Source: Triticum aestivum (Eukaryota > Streptophyta > Magnoliopsida > Poales > Poaceae). Taken from it: 64,000 bases of DNA. The stretch covers positions 38,305,293-38,369,292 of the forward strand of contig NC_057814.1 in assembly GCF_018294505.1 (NCBI RefSeq). The letters are read 5' to 3'. Shown piece by piece: positions 22,735 to 35,096 of this stretch (the first letter of the stretch is position 1; each line of letters starts with the position of its first letter). A program made the position numbers and the translations under genes. Under the pieces are notes generated by a model, which worked only from the letters and a program-made list of their open reading frames with translations, did no database searches and was not told the origin of the DNA.

Positions 22735-22960
22735 GGACACGGGCTCTTTGCCATAAAAAAAATTCCTAGTGCCCTCCAAGCCTACAGCATACACTTTCTA
22801 CCATGTGAATGTACAGAGGATCTCTGTTTATTGTTGCCGGAGGAGTTGGAACTGAGTAGCTCGGAGGGAGAACGATATATATGGACTCGGAATTTGTGAC
22901 TGCATTGCACGGTTTGTGGGTGGTAGCACTATTTCAGGGCATACGGTACATTTCTCAAAG
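22735..22960 (+). repeat. Dispersed low-copy block, part 2 only (copy C)
   Basis: Aligns by eye with 16465-16600: TTGCC.TAAAA.AATTCC..., CAAGCCTAC, GATCTCTGTT.A, CCG.AGGA.TT.GAACTGAG. Part 1 is not found next to it. Confidence 0.55.
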
Positions 22961-23190
22961 CCACAATAAAAAGTGTTTGAAGAGGTGGTAGCACAGCCAC
23001 TCTCTTGTTGTTGTTTTTTATCTCAAAACGTATTCCAATTTATAGTTGAAAATTTGTGACATTATGATACATATTATCTATTTACTCATTTCCCCCCGAA
23101 TATACGGAATGCTACTATGAGTTGGTACTGGTAGCAAAGTAGACACTCTCTTGGTGTTACGATGTCCACCTATCACCCACTTCAATTTCG

Positions 23191-24749
23191 TTTTTTTAGA
23201 ACGAAAACGCAAGGAGCGTCTGCCTTTAAATTAATAATGCCCACCAACAGGCAGCATTCAAGTTCAGTACAGATAACACAACACTGGGCCTAGCCCAAAG
23301 TCTTGGTACATGCAACCGGCCGAAGCCTGAAAGGAACATAGAAAGTCTGAAACAGCCGGCAAGGAGTTATAACTCCCACAAAACGTCCATGGGAATCATT
23401 GACGAGTAGCAATCTGGATGGCGCGGATCCTCTCCATGGCTTCTTCCAACCGCTCAGTGTCCCGCCGTTTCCCCAACAACATCCAGGTCTGAAGGGACAA
23501 ATGGCATTTGAAAATAATGTCAGCAGGGTGAGAGGGAAACTTGTGTTCGATAGTAATCTTGTTACGGGTGGTCCAAAGAGACCACAATAGCGCCCCTACA
23601 TATCGCCAAAGTACTCGAGCAAAACCACCCCTATGGGTGCTGAGAATGGCGCGAAGCTCCCCTCCAGAGTGCGGATTCCAGTTTTGGGCAAAAGCTTCCC
23701 TAACAGCGCCCCATGCAAAGCAAGCGAGCTGGCTGTTAAAGAAAATGTGGTTTGCATCCTCGTGAGCTCCAGAGACCGCACAAGTGCCATCTGATGGCCC
23801 ATTCCTCTTAGCCACGTTGTTGGATGAGGGTAGCCGGTCGCGAAACATTTGCCAAAGGAACACTTTAATTTTTAGGGGAATGGCCACTTTCCACAGCCCC
23901 CTAGCTATGTCAAGCGTTGGGCCCTCCGAAAGCTTGTCGTACAACGACTTAACCGAAAACTTCCTAGAGTTAGTGAGGGACCAAGAAACGGCGTCGGACT
24001 CCGAGTTTACGGTAACACCGGACAGCGTGAGGCACATCCCCTCCCAAGACGCGCGCTCTATAGCTGAAAGGGGTCGCAAAAAAGAGAGAGCTGGCGGGGA
24101 GGATCGCAATGCGTCTGCAGCTAGGATATCGGTGTTAGTGGCCAGCCGGTAGAGAGACATGTGGCTTTGCCACAGCAGAACGGTTCCGCACCAATTAGCA
24201 AGCTAGAAACGAGTTGACCGCCCATTATTAACTCGGAACTGGGCACTTAGAGAGAAAGCCGGCTTGACCGCCTGGATCCCATTCCAGAAAGTCGAGCCCT
24301 TGGCTTTGGAAGTGAGGAAATTTCCGTCATGGAAGTATTTCGGCCTAAGAATCTCCGCCCAGAGCCCCTACTCATTTTGGGCTAGCTTCCAAACGCACTT
24401 CGAGAGCAGTGCCGCGTTCATTAATTTGGAGTTAAGGATTCCCAGTCCACCAAACTTTTTGGGCCTACATATCGCGGCCCATTTCACTAAATGATACTTC
24501 TTTTTGGTCCCGGTTCCTTCCCAGAAGAACTTAGACCTAGGGGTGTCAAGCTTGGCGTGAACGCCGTTGGCGAGTAGGAACATCCCCATGGTAAACATGG
24601 GCAGCGAGGAGAGGCTAGTGTTTGTTAGAATAAGCCTAGCAGCAGGGACATGAACCTACTGCGCCAAGGGCTCACCCTATTCGCCACCTTACCATAAAGG
24701 GGCTCCCATTCATGAATGGAAATGTGTTTGTCCGTGATCGGGAGGCCCA
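23191..24749 (-). pseudogene. LINE ORF2 C-terminal half (RT thumb and zf-RVT), interrupted by a Helitron
   Basis: Reading leftward from 24749: GLPITDKHISIHEWEPLYGK (end of the reverse transcriptase), MFTMGMFLLANGVHAKL, CRPKKFGGLGILNSKLMNAA, then a frame 24160-23396 with WSLTNSRKFSVKSLYDKL and WKVAIPLKIKVFLWQMFRDR, i.e. the zf-RVT domain. In that domain the usual Cys pair reads CAVSGAHEDANHIFF, so the second Cys is replaced by Ser. In-frame stops near 24368 and 24205 break it. A short T-run (23191-23198) may be the complement of the poly(A) tail. The upstream LINE sequence resumes at 27672, beyond the Helitron. Confidence 0.75.
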
Positions 24750-24752
24750 TCT

Positions 24753-24781
24753 ATATCTATCTATCTATCTATCTATCTATC
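24753..24781. repeat. (TATC)n microsatellite
   Basis: Seven or so TATC units at the very 5' end of the Helitron. Confidence 0.9.
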
Positions 24782-24894
24782 ACATTAATCAATAAATACA
24801 AACCGTTTATTTGGTGGGGCCGAATTATTACGGTTTAGATCTACCGAATTTTTTCCAGTCAATAATAGAGCCCGAACAGCATGTAAACATGACC

Positions 24895-25092
24895 TACCTG
24901 CCCACTAGATCTCTCACGTAACTAGATCTCTCACGTATCCTTCTATCTCCCCTCACGTCTCTCTCCCAATCTTTTTCTCTCCTCATGTCTCTCTCCAAAT
25001 CTCTCACGTATCCCTCTCTCCCTTCATGTCTCTCTCCCAATCTCTCTCTCTCTCTCCTCACGTCTCCCTCCCAATCTCTCACGTATCACACA
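24895..25092. repeat. Pyrimidine-rich array of TCTCTCCCAATCTCTCACGTA
   Basis: Irregular repetition of CTCACGT, CTCTCTCCCAATC and ATCTCTCACGTATC on the plus strand, about 200 bp, almost free of G. It lies inside the Helitron. Confidence 0.75.
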
Positions 25093-25369
25093 ACACATAC
25101 TCACCATCAAGACACCTGACCCAGAATTATGACAGCAACTGATCCAATTGAGGATGAACTAGCTCAGAATTGCCCACACCATTGATGGATCAACCGGCCG
25201 TCAAACACACGGTGCATTAGACACTGAAGGTGAAGTGCAAGTGCCAGACATGAAACAATAGTATCGACCATTTGTTCCTTCAGCCGGCCACTACGTTGGC
25301 CAGTGAGAGGTATGTAATCAATTGCTTATGATAGTCATTATTAATTAATACATACATGACTAGGTACCT

Positions 25370-25611
25370 AATATATTGGTCTGCACATTGATATTACTAT
25401 AGGTATGCGTCAATTGATATATGCTGATGGCTCAGCATATTAAGCCCATATATGTACGTGTAGTTAGTTTCGACAGATGCGCACCTAGATAATATATTGG
25501 TCTGCACATTGATATTACTGTAGCTATGTGTCGATTCATATATGTCGACGGCTCAGCATATTAAGCCCCTATGTGTACGTGTAGTTAGTTTCGGCAGATG
25601 CGCACCTAGGC
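25370..25611. repeat. Tandem duplication, 2 x 121 bp
   Basis: AATATATTGGTCTGCACATT starts both units (25370 and 25491), and both end with TTTCG.CAGATGCGCACCTAG. The copies differ at only a few positions, so the duplication is fairly recent. Confidence 0.88.
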
Positions 25612-27642
25612 TTAAGTAGCTCGAAGCATGCACCTTGATGTATCTTCATGGAGGCTAGCTAGCCTGATGGATTTGTAGCGGGGTGGAAACATCCATGCAA
25701 GAGAACAAAAGCGGAATTGATTGGTTGCAACATGCATGTTTGGTGCCTATTATTTCTTTGTGTTAATTTGATTGATCTCATTGTGTGATTACAAGCTATA
25801 GCCTAATTGCACATATCTAAGTCGGATTAGGACTTCTGCTCCAGTACGGAGAGGTATGCAGCACATGGCGTTTAATTTTAACACATGTAGCAAGTACAAA
25901 TTCGCCGTGCTATTGATCTATCTTATCCTACGATTTATGTTACTCAAAACTAGGAAGATACCCTTCCAAACTTCTTATTATGGTTTGGCCATAGTTACAG
26001 CCATCTTTTTCGGCTAACCAGGCCTTCAACTCTCACACGCGTATATATAAAGAGTTCCAAACCATGCTCCACTTCCAGGAAGACTGATGGTGACGAATTA
26101 ATACATCAATCTGGTGCTTTTCGACCAGTACATGAAGACGGAGAAGGTATTTACAAAAGTTATCATGTGTCAACCCCAGTTTGGTCAATAATATTATCAT
26201 GCAAAAGCCAGGGAAGAAAAGCAACTTGATCATGATTGTTTTTTTACTTAATTAATATGTATTATTTTCTTTTTATTTTTTTTCCAAAATATATCTCGAC
26301 TCCCCGGTGTATATAGATTGCAACACCAGAGAAGTTGATCAGTGAGGAACGTTTGGCCGATCACCGGAGTTGCCGTTGTCACCGTCATTGATGAATTTGA
26401 GTTTGACAGAAAAATCCACCACTGTATCACATCTAGGGTCCACTCTAGACTCATCTGTCTGACCATAGTTACGTACATAGACGAGACATACGCAACAGTT
26501 TTACATTAAAGCCATGGATGAATCGGATTGCCTAAGTGTAGTCGTAGCTGATCTACTACTTTAGATGCCTTCTGTTCTCCTTTCTCTCCTCGACGAGCTG
26601 CAAAAAGTGGTCAACATCCATATGAGACGGCACACACAAGTTATGATGGTCAATGCAGGATGCTAGGATGAAGTATGCATTTTTTAAATTAATTATTCAA
26701 AAAGACCCTTATCAAGTGTTCTTTGTCTCTGTACTATATATAGATAAACATAAGTAGAAGATTTTTGTATGATGAAACTTTCTTTCAAAATGCATATCCG
26801 CTATCAATACAAGGCCAACGATCAAGAAACATCGAGTTCGTTTTATTTTGTATAATCAGCACAACGTACCAATATGAGCAGCTGAAAATTAAAGATGGGA
26901 ATGACAGAGCCCTCTAAAATATTCCCATCTAATTTTTATTTATGTGTACATATTTGTATTTTAAAATTTGTTGCAAGTGCATACTGCAATCTGCTTTATT
27001 ACAGATTTCTTTCCATTATTCTCGCTAACATAAGCTCTCAATACGTAATATATGGTGTTCTCCTGTTTACAATTTCTTAAGTTGTGATGCGGTTTAATTC
27101 AAAATTGTTTGGTATAACGTCAATTACCGGCACTGATTCACTCCCTTGAGTAAGATGCATTGTTCATTTACTTCCACTTAACTGGAAGGAAATCAGGTGT
27201 CAAGCATGATAATAAATATATGTTCCCATATTACTTTGTCTAACATGGGATTATTTACAAGTAAAAAATTATGATTAAGAAAACGTTTTTTTGCACACTG
27301 TAGTTTTCCTAAATATGACACTACATCCATATCACAGATAAGTGATATTTTTCTTATTCATTTCATAAAGGACTAACAATGACAATGTGACTATTTTGAG
27401 ATAGTTAGTTTTGAAATCCATGTATGCATGAAGGAATTCTGCGATTTCTAATTATCTGTGTTCACAAAATGAAAATAGAAATAATATACATATCTGGTAG
27501 CAGGCCATCACAAAGCACATTTTTTTTAACACCAAATTTAGTTTATCGATCACAACGTACACACAACTTATTCTTAGAAAGACGTCCCTTATAAATCATT
27601 ATCCTCTATAATGTGAATTCTAAAATAATAGAAAATATCTAG
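25612..27642. other. Helitron interior, no gene recognised
   Basis: AT-rich, with no supported frame or RNA. Confidence 0.4.
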
Positions 27643-27671
27643 CCCGTGCGAACGCACGGGTTCACGACTAG
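27643..27671 (+). other. Helitron 3' terminal hairpin and CTAG
   Basis: An 8-bp perfect stem with a 2-nt loop, then TTCACGACTAG, followed by host T. This is the standard Helitron 3' signal. Confidence 0.82.
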
Positions 27672-27760
27672 TGTATTTAATTGGGAATCTCCTTAGCTTG
27701 CAATTAAGAAGGTTGGCAACATGGGTCACCTCCGGGGCAGCCATCCCAATGGAGGGAAGC
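27672..27760 (-). pseudogene. LINE ORF2 fragment right of the Helitron
   Basis: The minus strand reads EVTHVANLLNCKLRRFPIKY up to 27672 and continues in frame at 24749 across the Helitron. This is the VAN-LGC-G-FP-KYLG segment before the thumb of plant LINE reverse transcriptases. Beyond about 27760 the LINE similarity is lost. Confidence 0.7.
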
Positions 27761-28100
27761 TTTGTTTGATGGCACGGTGTTCTTTCCACGTAGCTCCAGC
27801 AAGATATGGAGCCTGATCGGGTGGGGAAGCCTTGCGTGCGGAAATAGGAATCGTACCACCGACCGACTTGAACCCTAGGCATACCAGATCGATCTGGACT
27901 CCGAGATCGACAGGACTGTTGGCGGACGGGGCCGCCGCGGGGCCGTAGTGCGAGCAAAACCTCACACACGGCAAAGGCGGCAAAGGCCAAGGCCTCGCCG
28001 GACGGGGGAGGTGGCGTAGCCACCATCGCCAAGTATTCGCCTGACCAAAGGTTGAGGCCATCCGATAAAAGGTCTACATGAGTTGGGTGTCTCCCAAACA
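27761..28100. other. GC-rich fragment of unknown origin
   Basis: About 340 GC-rich bases joined to the LINE fragment. An open minus frame exists but resembles no family. It may be a captured gene fragment or LINE sequence too decayed to recognise. Confidence 0.3.
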
Positions 28101-28539
28101 TAAATCATCATATTGCATATATGGACACATGATGGCTGGCCTACTGTGTACTTGAACATAGAATCAGTGTACTGTATCATGTTGTTCTGAGTTGGTGGGA
28201 GGAGTTGGTGTTACGGCGTACATCTATTTCTCGTACCAAGACCTTATTTCAGTTTGGATGTCTGTCTTATTGAAATCAAATTAAACTTATAGTTAAGCAT
28301 GTTAGAACTTGCACAACACATGCCCCAACATTTTCCTAAACAGAAGAAACTGCTCACAGGATCATACCTGACTTTCGAAATGCACTTTTGCAGAAAACTA
28401 ACTTACCGGGGGGTAATTAAACATGACACACTAGCTTGTTGTTCCGGCATGGACATGTTACTTACATATATAGATTAAACATACAACTACATGATCTACC
28501 AAACATATTAGTAAGATTCGCACTATTGTTGCCTGGAGC

Positions 28540-29600
28540 AGCTAGGGTGTTGGTGGGTGCACCGCTCCGGGCCAAATCCAGTCTAGGGTGGTGCTGACGG
28601 CCCGTTGGTTTCCTAGAGGTGCGGCGGGTGTGTACGTGGTTTCGTGGTGGATTCGTTGCCGGAGCGTCCCAGGTTCCGGCGGTCTAGGACCCGCGACTCC
28701 TCTAGCATCCCACCCTGTCCACGCCAGTACCAGTGCTCGCGAGTCCCCACCTCCTCCCCACCCCCTTCCCTCGCCGCCGCTAGGCAAAGCCCAGCTGGCG
28801 TTGGTGGTGGCCAGGCCCCTTCTGGCTCCTCCCCTGGTGGCTACGGCGGGGGACGTGGCGACCGGGCAGGGAGCGCGTCGCTCCAGCAGGGCGTTGCAGC
28901 GGTGTCTCGAATGGCCGGGCCTTGGGTGCGGCGGTCCGTGGACATGGTGGCGGCTGCATGGCGAAGGTGGCTGGGCGGGCCGGCGCGGCGTGATGGCGGG
29001 GCGGCTGGTGCCGGCTCCGTCATATCTGGCGACTGGAGTCGCAGACTATGGGCAGCGAGGGCCGGTGTCCTTTGCCGTGGCGACGGTACCGTCGGCGTGG
29101 TGGAGGCAGCGGCGTGGTGGCGGTCCTTGTGCTCTTGTCGCATCATGGCAATGATCTGCCTGATCGGTCCTCCTCGATCTGGCCGTCGACGTGTTCCGTA
29201 ACTACTGTCGAAGATCCTGCCCAAGGATATGTCTATCAGATAGTATTCCATATCAGCCTGCATTGCTCCAAGAGGGTGTGACGCAAACTCTGTTGTTTGT
29301 TGACACCGCGGGACATGTCGGCATCTCGATTTCCATGGCACGGACAACGGCGGAGAAAGTCTTGATGGCTAAGATAGGAGGATCAGTAAGGCACAGGGGG
29401 CCTTGAAGGCGATGGGGTCAGCTAAGTGTTTGATAACTTTCAGTAGCAACAGTGTCAAGCAGGAGGATGAAGAGAGGCAGGAGCAAACAGTGTGTAAAAG
29501 AAAGTTGGCTAGCGATTACTAGGAGAAAGTCATGCATAAGTGGTTGCTGACCAAGCCAGTTTGCTAGAGTTTAGGGTTTAGTATTTATATATTTAAGAAT
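28540..29600. other. GC-rich segment with open frames, likely gene or UTR fragments
   Basis: Long frames exist on both strands because of GC-rich composition (28588-29154 and 28644-29201 plus, 28841-29347 minus). None has a recognisable domain. The stretch from 29280 (TTGTTTGTTGACACCGCGGG...) to 29580 has exon-like composition but contains stops. No function is assigned. Confidence 0.25.
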
Positions 29601-31783
29601 TGTTTTTCAATCGTCCATTATTACTGTAACAAGCTTCATGGAGCTACCATCTGTTTGATATAATCTCTCAAGAAACGTACTATGCCGTTGTTATTTCTTT
29701 TGGTCAAATTGTCGGTATTTACTATTTACTACGTAATACTGAGAAACAATGTGGCAGCCAAGAGTTAGAATGCAATGCATCATACATACATGTATATGAA
29801 TTATATGACTAAGAAAGTAGCGTTGATACTTTCTGTAACTATGTTATTTCTTTTTTTACTGAACAAGAGTTGCTCCCCTCAGTTTTGTACTGAACAATGG
29901 CTCCCCCAAGTTTATCATTTATACTGGACTACCCGTACAATAATATGAACTTGTTTATGTAATTAGTGGGGATGCAAATGTATACAGCCAAGGTAAATAA
30001 CTGAGTATTGAGCATTACCTGCAAGCATGTAAGAATTATTTTGTACTCCCCTCATGATATGAACGATTATGAGCACAATAATAAGTGCAACTTTTCTTAC
30101 CTATAGTTTTTCGAGTCATAGTTTTCTGTCCACATGCATATTCATTTTCTAATAAGAGTAGTATTTCTAACTTTTTTATTAACTGTTACATGACTTCTCA
30201 CTATCTCCAAGTTGTTTTCAAATTTAACATGGTAGTGTGAAGGGGACACTAATATTAATTGCGAGGTATGAATGATCTTACCTCTGATCAATTAGTTATT
30301 TGATAGATAAAGTGAATTGTGTTGTTTCGTGACAATTAATATCCAACTCCCTATACCATCTTTCACTGTAAATATGATGTTCTACACTCTGGCAGCACTA
30401 ACTAAAAAAAGAAGGCGCTCCTCTAAATATTTCTCATAGCTGAAAGGACACATGAGCACCTCCTAGAGTGAATGGACAGACCATACAATAACTTGGTGCA
30501 GGTATGCTGTGATGACTGAGAGACACGGCAGGGTCTAAAATGGTGGAAATTAACAGGTAATTCGCCTTTTTGAGAAACACATAATTAGAAGTTGAAATAG
30601 TACAAGAAATAGATAATTTGGTAGACTAAAACTAAGCGAATGACAAGGGTTATCCTCGATGATTGATATTATGTATATTACAAAAAAAGATTGATAATCA
30701 GGCATTTTCCTTACATGTGTACATATCACACACTTAAGGATCAATAAAAAATACAAGCAATTGGAAAGCTCAAGATGTGTTGACTAACTACAAGAGAGAT
30801 ATGGAAAGTTAGTTTGTTAGTTGCAATAACTAATATTTGGTTGTAGGTTTGCAGTTCGATAATGGAGAATTTCAAGGTGTCTATCAATTTTTTTAAATGG
30901 AAATAGCAACAACAAAAATGTTAGATAGTATAATTTGGTCATGAATTGAGTGAATAAAATACAAATGCAGTCTCGAGTTAGTCTAACATACTAGATATTC
31001 GAGATACAGATTTAGCTGACACAAAGTATTTCTGATACAGGTACAAACAAAAGAATTAAGAGCAAATAGAATCCATATAATCTCTGAAGACTGAATAATA
31101 TTCAATAGGTTTATTGTGAAATATGGCACTATCTAAGTGACATATATAGGGAAAATCATTATCAAAAGATTCTTGGCTAAAGTTCAAATTTGATTTTAGT
31201 GTCACTACTAAAATCAACTAAAACATTTGTTTGATTTTAAAAACTAAAATAATATAATAAAACACATATAAAATTGAATATAATCTAATTTTATTAGTGC
31301 ATAAGTTAAAATTAGATGGGTGATATAAGTATGATAACGTCCGATATTATTTTTAAATTACACTCGAATGCCATGCATGATATTAGTGTAAATCTACATT
31401 TTGTGGCACGCCATCGTCGTTATGTAGACACAAAGAAAAATGTGATGAATGGAAAGAATATTGAAAGATGTTGACCTGAACACATATACGATTTCCTAAG
31501 AAATGCAAATCAATTGGAACTAAGAATAACACATAAACAAATTTTAGCATTCTAGGTGGTTAAATCATCTAAGATGGTTAATGTAAACTACAAAAAAATG
31601 ACAATAAAATATGGGCCTGGCATGCTTACAGTTACGTGTCTAAAATTTTGATTGGCTGGATTGTTTTCAGTTATAGTGGCGAGGAAAATTTTAAGTATAA
31701 ATATTTATATCACTTATACAATGCATGTAATATTTTTACATATATCATTTTTCAAATATAACACAGGTGATTATTATGATTTT
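29601..31783. other. AT-rich stretch, no gene recognised
   Basis: About 2.2 kb without a credible frame, RNA or repeat boundary. Judging by the two 3' ends downstream it may be Helitron interior, but I could not locate a 5' TC end. Confidence 0.35.
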
Positions 31784-31814
31784 GCCCGTGCATGTGCGCG
31801 GGCCACTTGGCTAG
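31784..31814 (+). other. Helitron-like 3' end (1)
   Basis: GCCCGTGCATGTGCGCGGGC can form an imperfect hairpin, followed by CACTTGGCTAG. The next base is C rather than the expected T, so the end may be decayed or bypassed. Confidence 0.5.
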
Positions 31815-32201
31815 CTACAGTAAAATGAACATAATGAAAACTAAAATATTAAAAAGAATTAGATCACTAATTTTTTAGATTACTAAAACCATAATCACAA
31901 AATCTCATTAACTTGAGATGAGATTTTTTTTTTGCAAAACGCAAAAGAGATTTGTTGTTTAGATGCTTCTGACGACACACAATCTGGAGCTACTGTGACA
32001 TGTGTCAAGTATCCAAGCACCCATGTGCAGTGAAATAAAATCATATATTTTAAAAAATATTAATTTTTATTTATTTCTTAGAGTATGATCATATAAAAAT
32101 ATCAACCCATTCCTAGAACTTAAATGGGGTAAATGAAAGGAACAAATGTCTAGTAGATATAAAAATCATTACCTAACACATTATTCAAACTAAAGATGAT
32201 T

Positions 32202-32231
32202 CCCTCGCATTTGCGAGGGCCGCCTTGCTAG
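32202..32231 (+). other. Helitron-like 3' end (2)
   Basis: CCCTCGC-ATTT-GCGAGGG hairpin, then CCGCCTTGCTAG with host T after it. It fits the Helitron 3' rule fully. Its 5' end is not identified. Confidence 0.65.
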
Positions 32232-33097
32232 TTTGACTCTAAAAAAATATCGTCCTATGTAGCACTAACTTTAAATTTTGTTTCCAAATATAACACTTCC
32301 GTCCATTTTTTAAGACAACGGTGTTAAATGGCATGTAAAATGGCAAATTTACCCCTGGCACCCTCCACTATTTGTGCTCGTTGTGGTCACGCTCACGTGG
32401 CCGGTGGCATGGGCCTGGTCACTCTTGCTTGACCAAGAGCAAACACACCTCGCAAAGCCTGTCGTCTTCATAGGCAACTTGCTGCCTCGCCGTCGGTGAA
32501 AGCAGGCGGCAGCAAGAGCGTGCTGCTGGACGGGAGTCGTCTGGGCGAGGCCATGTCCATGGTCAAGCCCATGGTGGACCACCCGCGCCAGTTCATTGTA
32601 GACGCACGCCTAGTAGGGACTGACTGTTGGCATGTGCTGGGGTGTACGTCGTATATTTTTCTTTAGAGTAAGCGAGCCTCACTCGAAGATCTATGGCGAC
32701 GCTTTCCTGTGGCACTGACTTGGGGACCTTCGAGTGAGGCGCACTTACCAAGACTACCAATAATGCTAGGCCTACATAGGAAAGAGTCGCCGTAGATCCT
32801 ACCAAGACTACCAATAATGCTAGACCTACGTAGTCTTTCTACGTAATCCTACGTTATGCCCTTTCTATTACGTAGGTGTAGCAAAGTGCCAAGACTACCC
32901 ACCAAGTGCACGAGGAGAGACGCTCACCCAATCGGGCTGACAGAACACGCAGGACGCAGGGCCAGGAGGCCCTGTGCCCACTGGATCAACTACATGTTCC
33001 AGCACATGGAGGAGGAAGGCTGGGTGACCACTACATATGTTTCCAACCACGGAAGGATGCACATCCGGGCAAGGATCAGGCGGCGGAGGCTGTAGTG
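32232..33097. other. Mosaic of short repeats and coding-like fragments
   Basis: 32440-32620 is GC-rich with a readable KSVLLDGSRLGEAMSMVKPM, no family recognised. 32676-32850 contains interlaced direct and inverted repeats. 32960-33095 reads HWINYMFQHMEEEGWVTTTY and ends at a stop at 33095. These may be captured exon fragments; no function is assigned. Confidence 0.3.
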
Positions 33098-34205
33098 TTA
33101 GGCCAACTCCAACGCGTGATTCATTCGGTCTGGCTGCCTCCGTTTGAGGTGTAACGAATACAAATCGCGGTCCAACGCGCACTTGCAAACAGACATGCGT
33201 CCGTTTTTTGCCCGTCCTCAACCCATTTCTGATCTAATTTTAGGTCGCGTTTGCGTCCAAATGAAAACGGACAAGGCACGCTTGTTGGGGAAACATAGCC
33301 CTTTTTCCCCTTCCCTATACCGCCTGCAGCTCCCCCCTCCCGCACCCATTTTCCGGCCGCGCTGTTGCTGTCCAGGCCGACTGCCCAAAAGCCCAGCGGC
33401 ACCCACACCAATCCCCGCGCTCCGCCTTCTTTTAAGAGGAGTTCTTGCCTGCGTTTGTGGGCTTTCTTTCACCGCCTCCCGTACTAGAGAAACCACAGTC
33501 GCAGGCGAAGCCCATCAGCCCTAACATCGTCCACCTCACGTTGCAAGGCTGCCTGCCGCCCCGTCTCCACTACTGCCTGTTTCCCGTATAGAGGAAGCCG
33601 AGGTTCTCTTCACCTGCCGCGTCTCCACCACCACCGCAAGGTGTTCGACACTTTACTGGCAAGGTACCACAGATAGTGGGGACGAGTATTTTTCAACAAC
33701 TTCATTTGTTTATCGAATGATTCAACGTCGGACGACAAAGAGCTTGTGGTTGCTGCATTGATCGTCAATGGTCACACTGCTAGGCAACGCCCTAGGTAGT
33801 CCGGCGCTAAACCATAATAGGGAGAGCGCTCATGCCCTGCTCTATGCCGATTACTTTTAGAATTGCCCGCTCTCCAAACCCCATCTCTCGCGTGAGTGAG
33901 TCCACATGTCTCACATCAATGTAAAGGTTCTGCAAGGCCGTGGTGGCAGTGTTTGGCCGTGAGTACCCGAGAAAGCCAAATGCGTTGTAAACTTTGTGCT
34001 TTTATTAAGTCGTCAAACTGTTTTATATTATGGCACTATGTAATTTATTTGTTTATAATAAACATTATGCAATGTTTCATTTTTGTTAAAAATTGTCTAC
34101 ATTTGGCCTCCAGCCGGCTGGGGCGGATCAAATGCGTCAGCCGTTTTGGGCGCATTGTCAACGCATCTCACTAATAGAAAACAGGGCTTTGGTTCAGGCA
34201 TGGCC

Positions 34206-34460
34206 AGCCCATTAGTCCCGGTTCAGTCACGAACCGGGACCCATGGGGGGCATACGTCCCGGTTCGTGCGCCCAGGGGGCCGACCGGGCCTCGGGAGGCA
34301 TTGTCTCGGTTCGTGTGGACCCATTTGTCCCGGTTCTAGGAACGAACCGGGACCAATGGTCCTCGCTCCTGGCCCACAACCATTGGTCCCGGTTCGTGCC
34401 TAGAACCGGGATAGAAGGGTGGCCTTTAGTCCCGGTTCCAGCCACGAACCGGGACCAATG
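34206..34460. repeat. Left subterminal palindrome array of the CACTA
   Basis: About six units of (A/T)GTCCCGGTTC with the complementary GAACCGGGAC, several forming complete 27-35 bp palindromes separated by GC-rich spacers. By analogy with Spm these would be binding sites for the element's TnpA-type protein; that is family inference. Confidence 0.8.
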
Positions 34461-34467
34461 AGGTGGC

Positions 34468-34475
34468 TATATATA
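34468..34475 (+). promoter_or_regulatory. TATA box of the CACTA transposase gene
   Basis: GGCTATATATACCCC lies directly after the palindrome array and about 390 bp before the transposase ATG at 34857. The interval 34480-34856 is presumed 5' leader, possibly with an intron. Confidence 0.6.
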
Positions 34476-35096
34476 CCCCCTCGCCGGCGAGCAGAGCACT
34501 CCACACTGCTCTGTTTTTTCTGGCCGGCGAGGGGAGAGCTTTGTGGTGCTCTAGCTCACCTCCTATGCACATCAGGTGTTCGATGAAATGCCCGAGTCAC
34601 ACTAGTTAAGCTTTCTCCTCTCGAACCTCGACCTCCGAGCTCTATTTTTCCTGAGATTTGTCTAGGTTTAGCGGTTCGTCACGTCCCGTCCCCGTCTTCA
34701 CCGCCGTCGATCGCCCGTGCCGATCTCGTTGCCGGCACCACTGTGGTGAGCCTCTTGTTCTTATCTTCTTTCTGAAAGAAAAAAATTCTTACTTTAGATA
34801 GATACTTGTCTAATTTTCTTACTTTTGACAGACATAATTATATATAATGCACACAGATGAACCGGCAATGGATGTACGGTGACAGACACACCTCCGAGTA
34901 CATTAAGGGCCTGCATAATTTTCTCGAAGTGGCTGAGACAAACAAGCAGAATGGTTTTATGTGTTGTCCATGCCCTAATTGTGGGAATACGAAGTCTTAC
35001 CCTGACCGGAAAATCCTTCGCACCCACCTGCTTTATAAGGGTATCATGCCACACTATAATGTTTGGACGAAGCACGGAGAAATAGGGGTTATGATG

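Larger units (their letters stand above)
24750..27671 (+). mobile_element. Helitron (2.9 kb) inside a LINE
   Basis: The element starts TC at 24750 (TCTATATCTATC) and ends CTAG at 27668-27671. The perfect 8-bp-stem hairpin CCCGTGCG-AA-CGCACGGG (27643-27660) lies 7 nt before that end, with A on the left flank (24749) and T on the right (27672). Joining the flanks restores the reverse-transcriptase motif KYMGLPIT of the LINE on the minus strand, which fixes both boundaries. There is no RepHel frame; the cargo is a TATC microsatellite, a pyrimidine-rich array, a tandem duplication and otherwise unrecognised DNA. Confidence 0.82.

Noticed and set aside
28588..29347. Open frames of 168-188 codons in the GC-rich segment
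   Set aside because: Three competing frames on two strands, Pro/Gly/Arg-rich low complexity, no family resemblance. Kept only as a region note.
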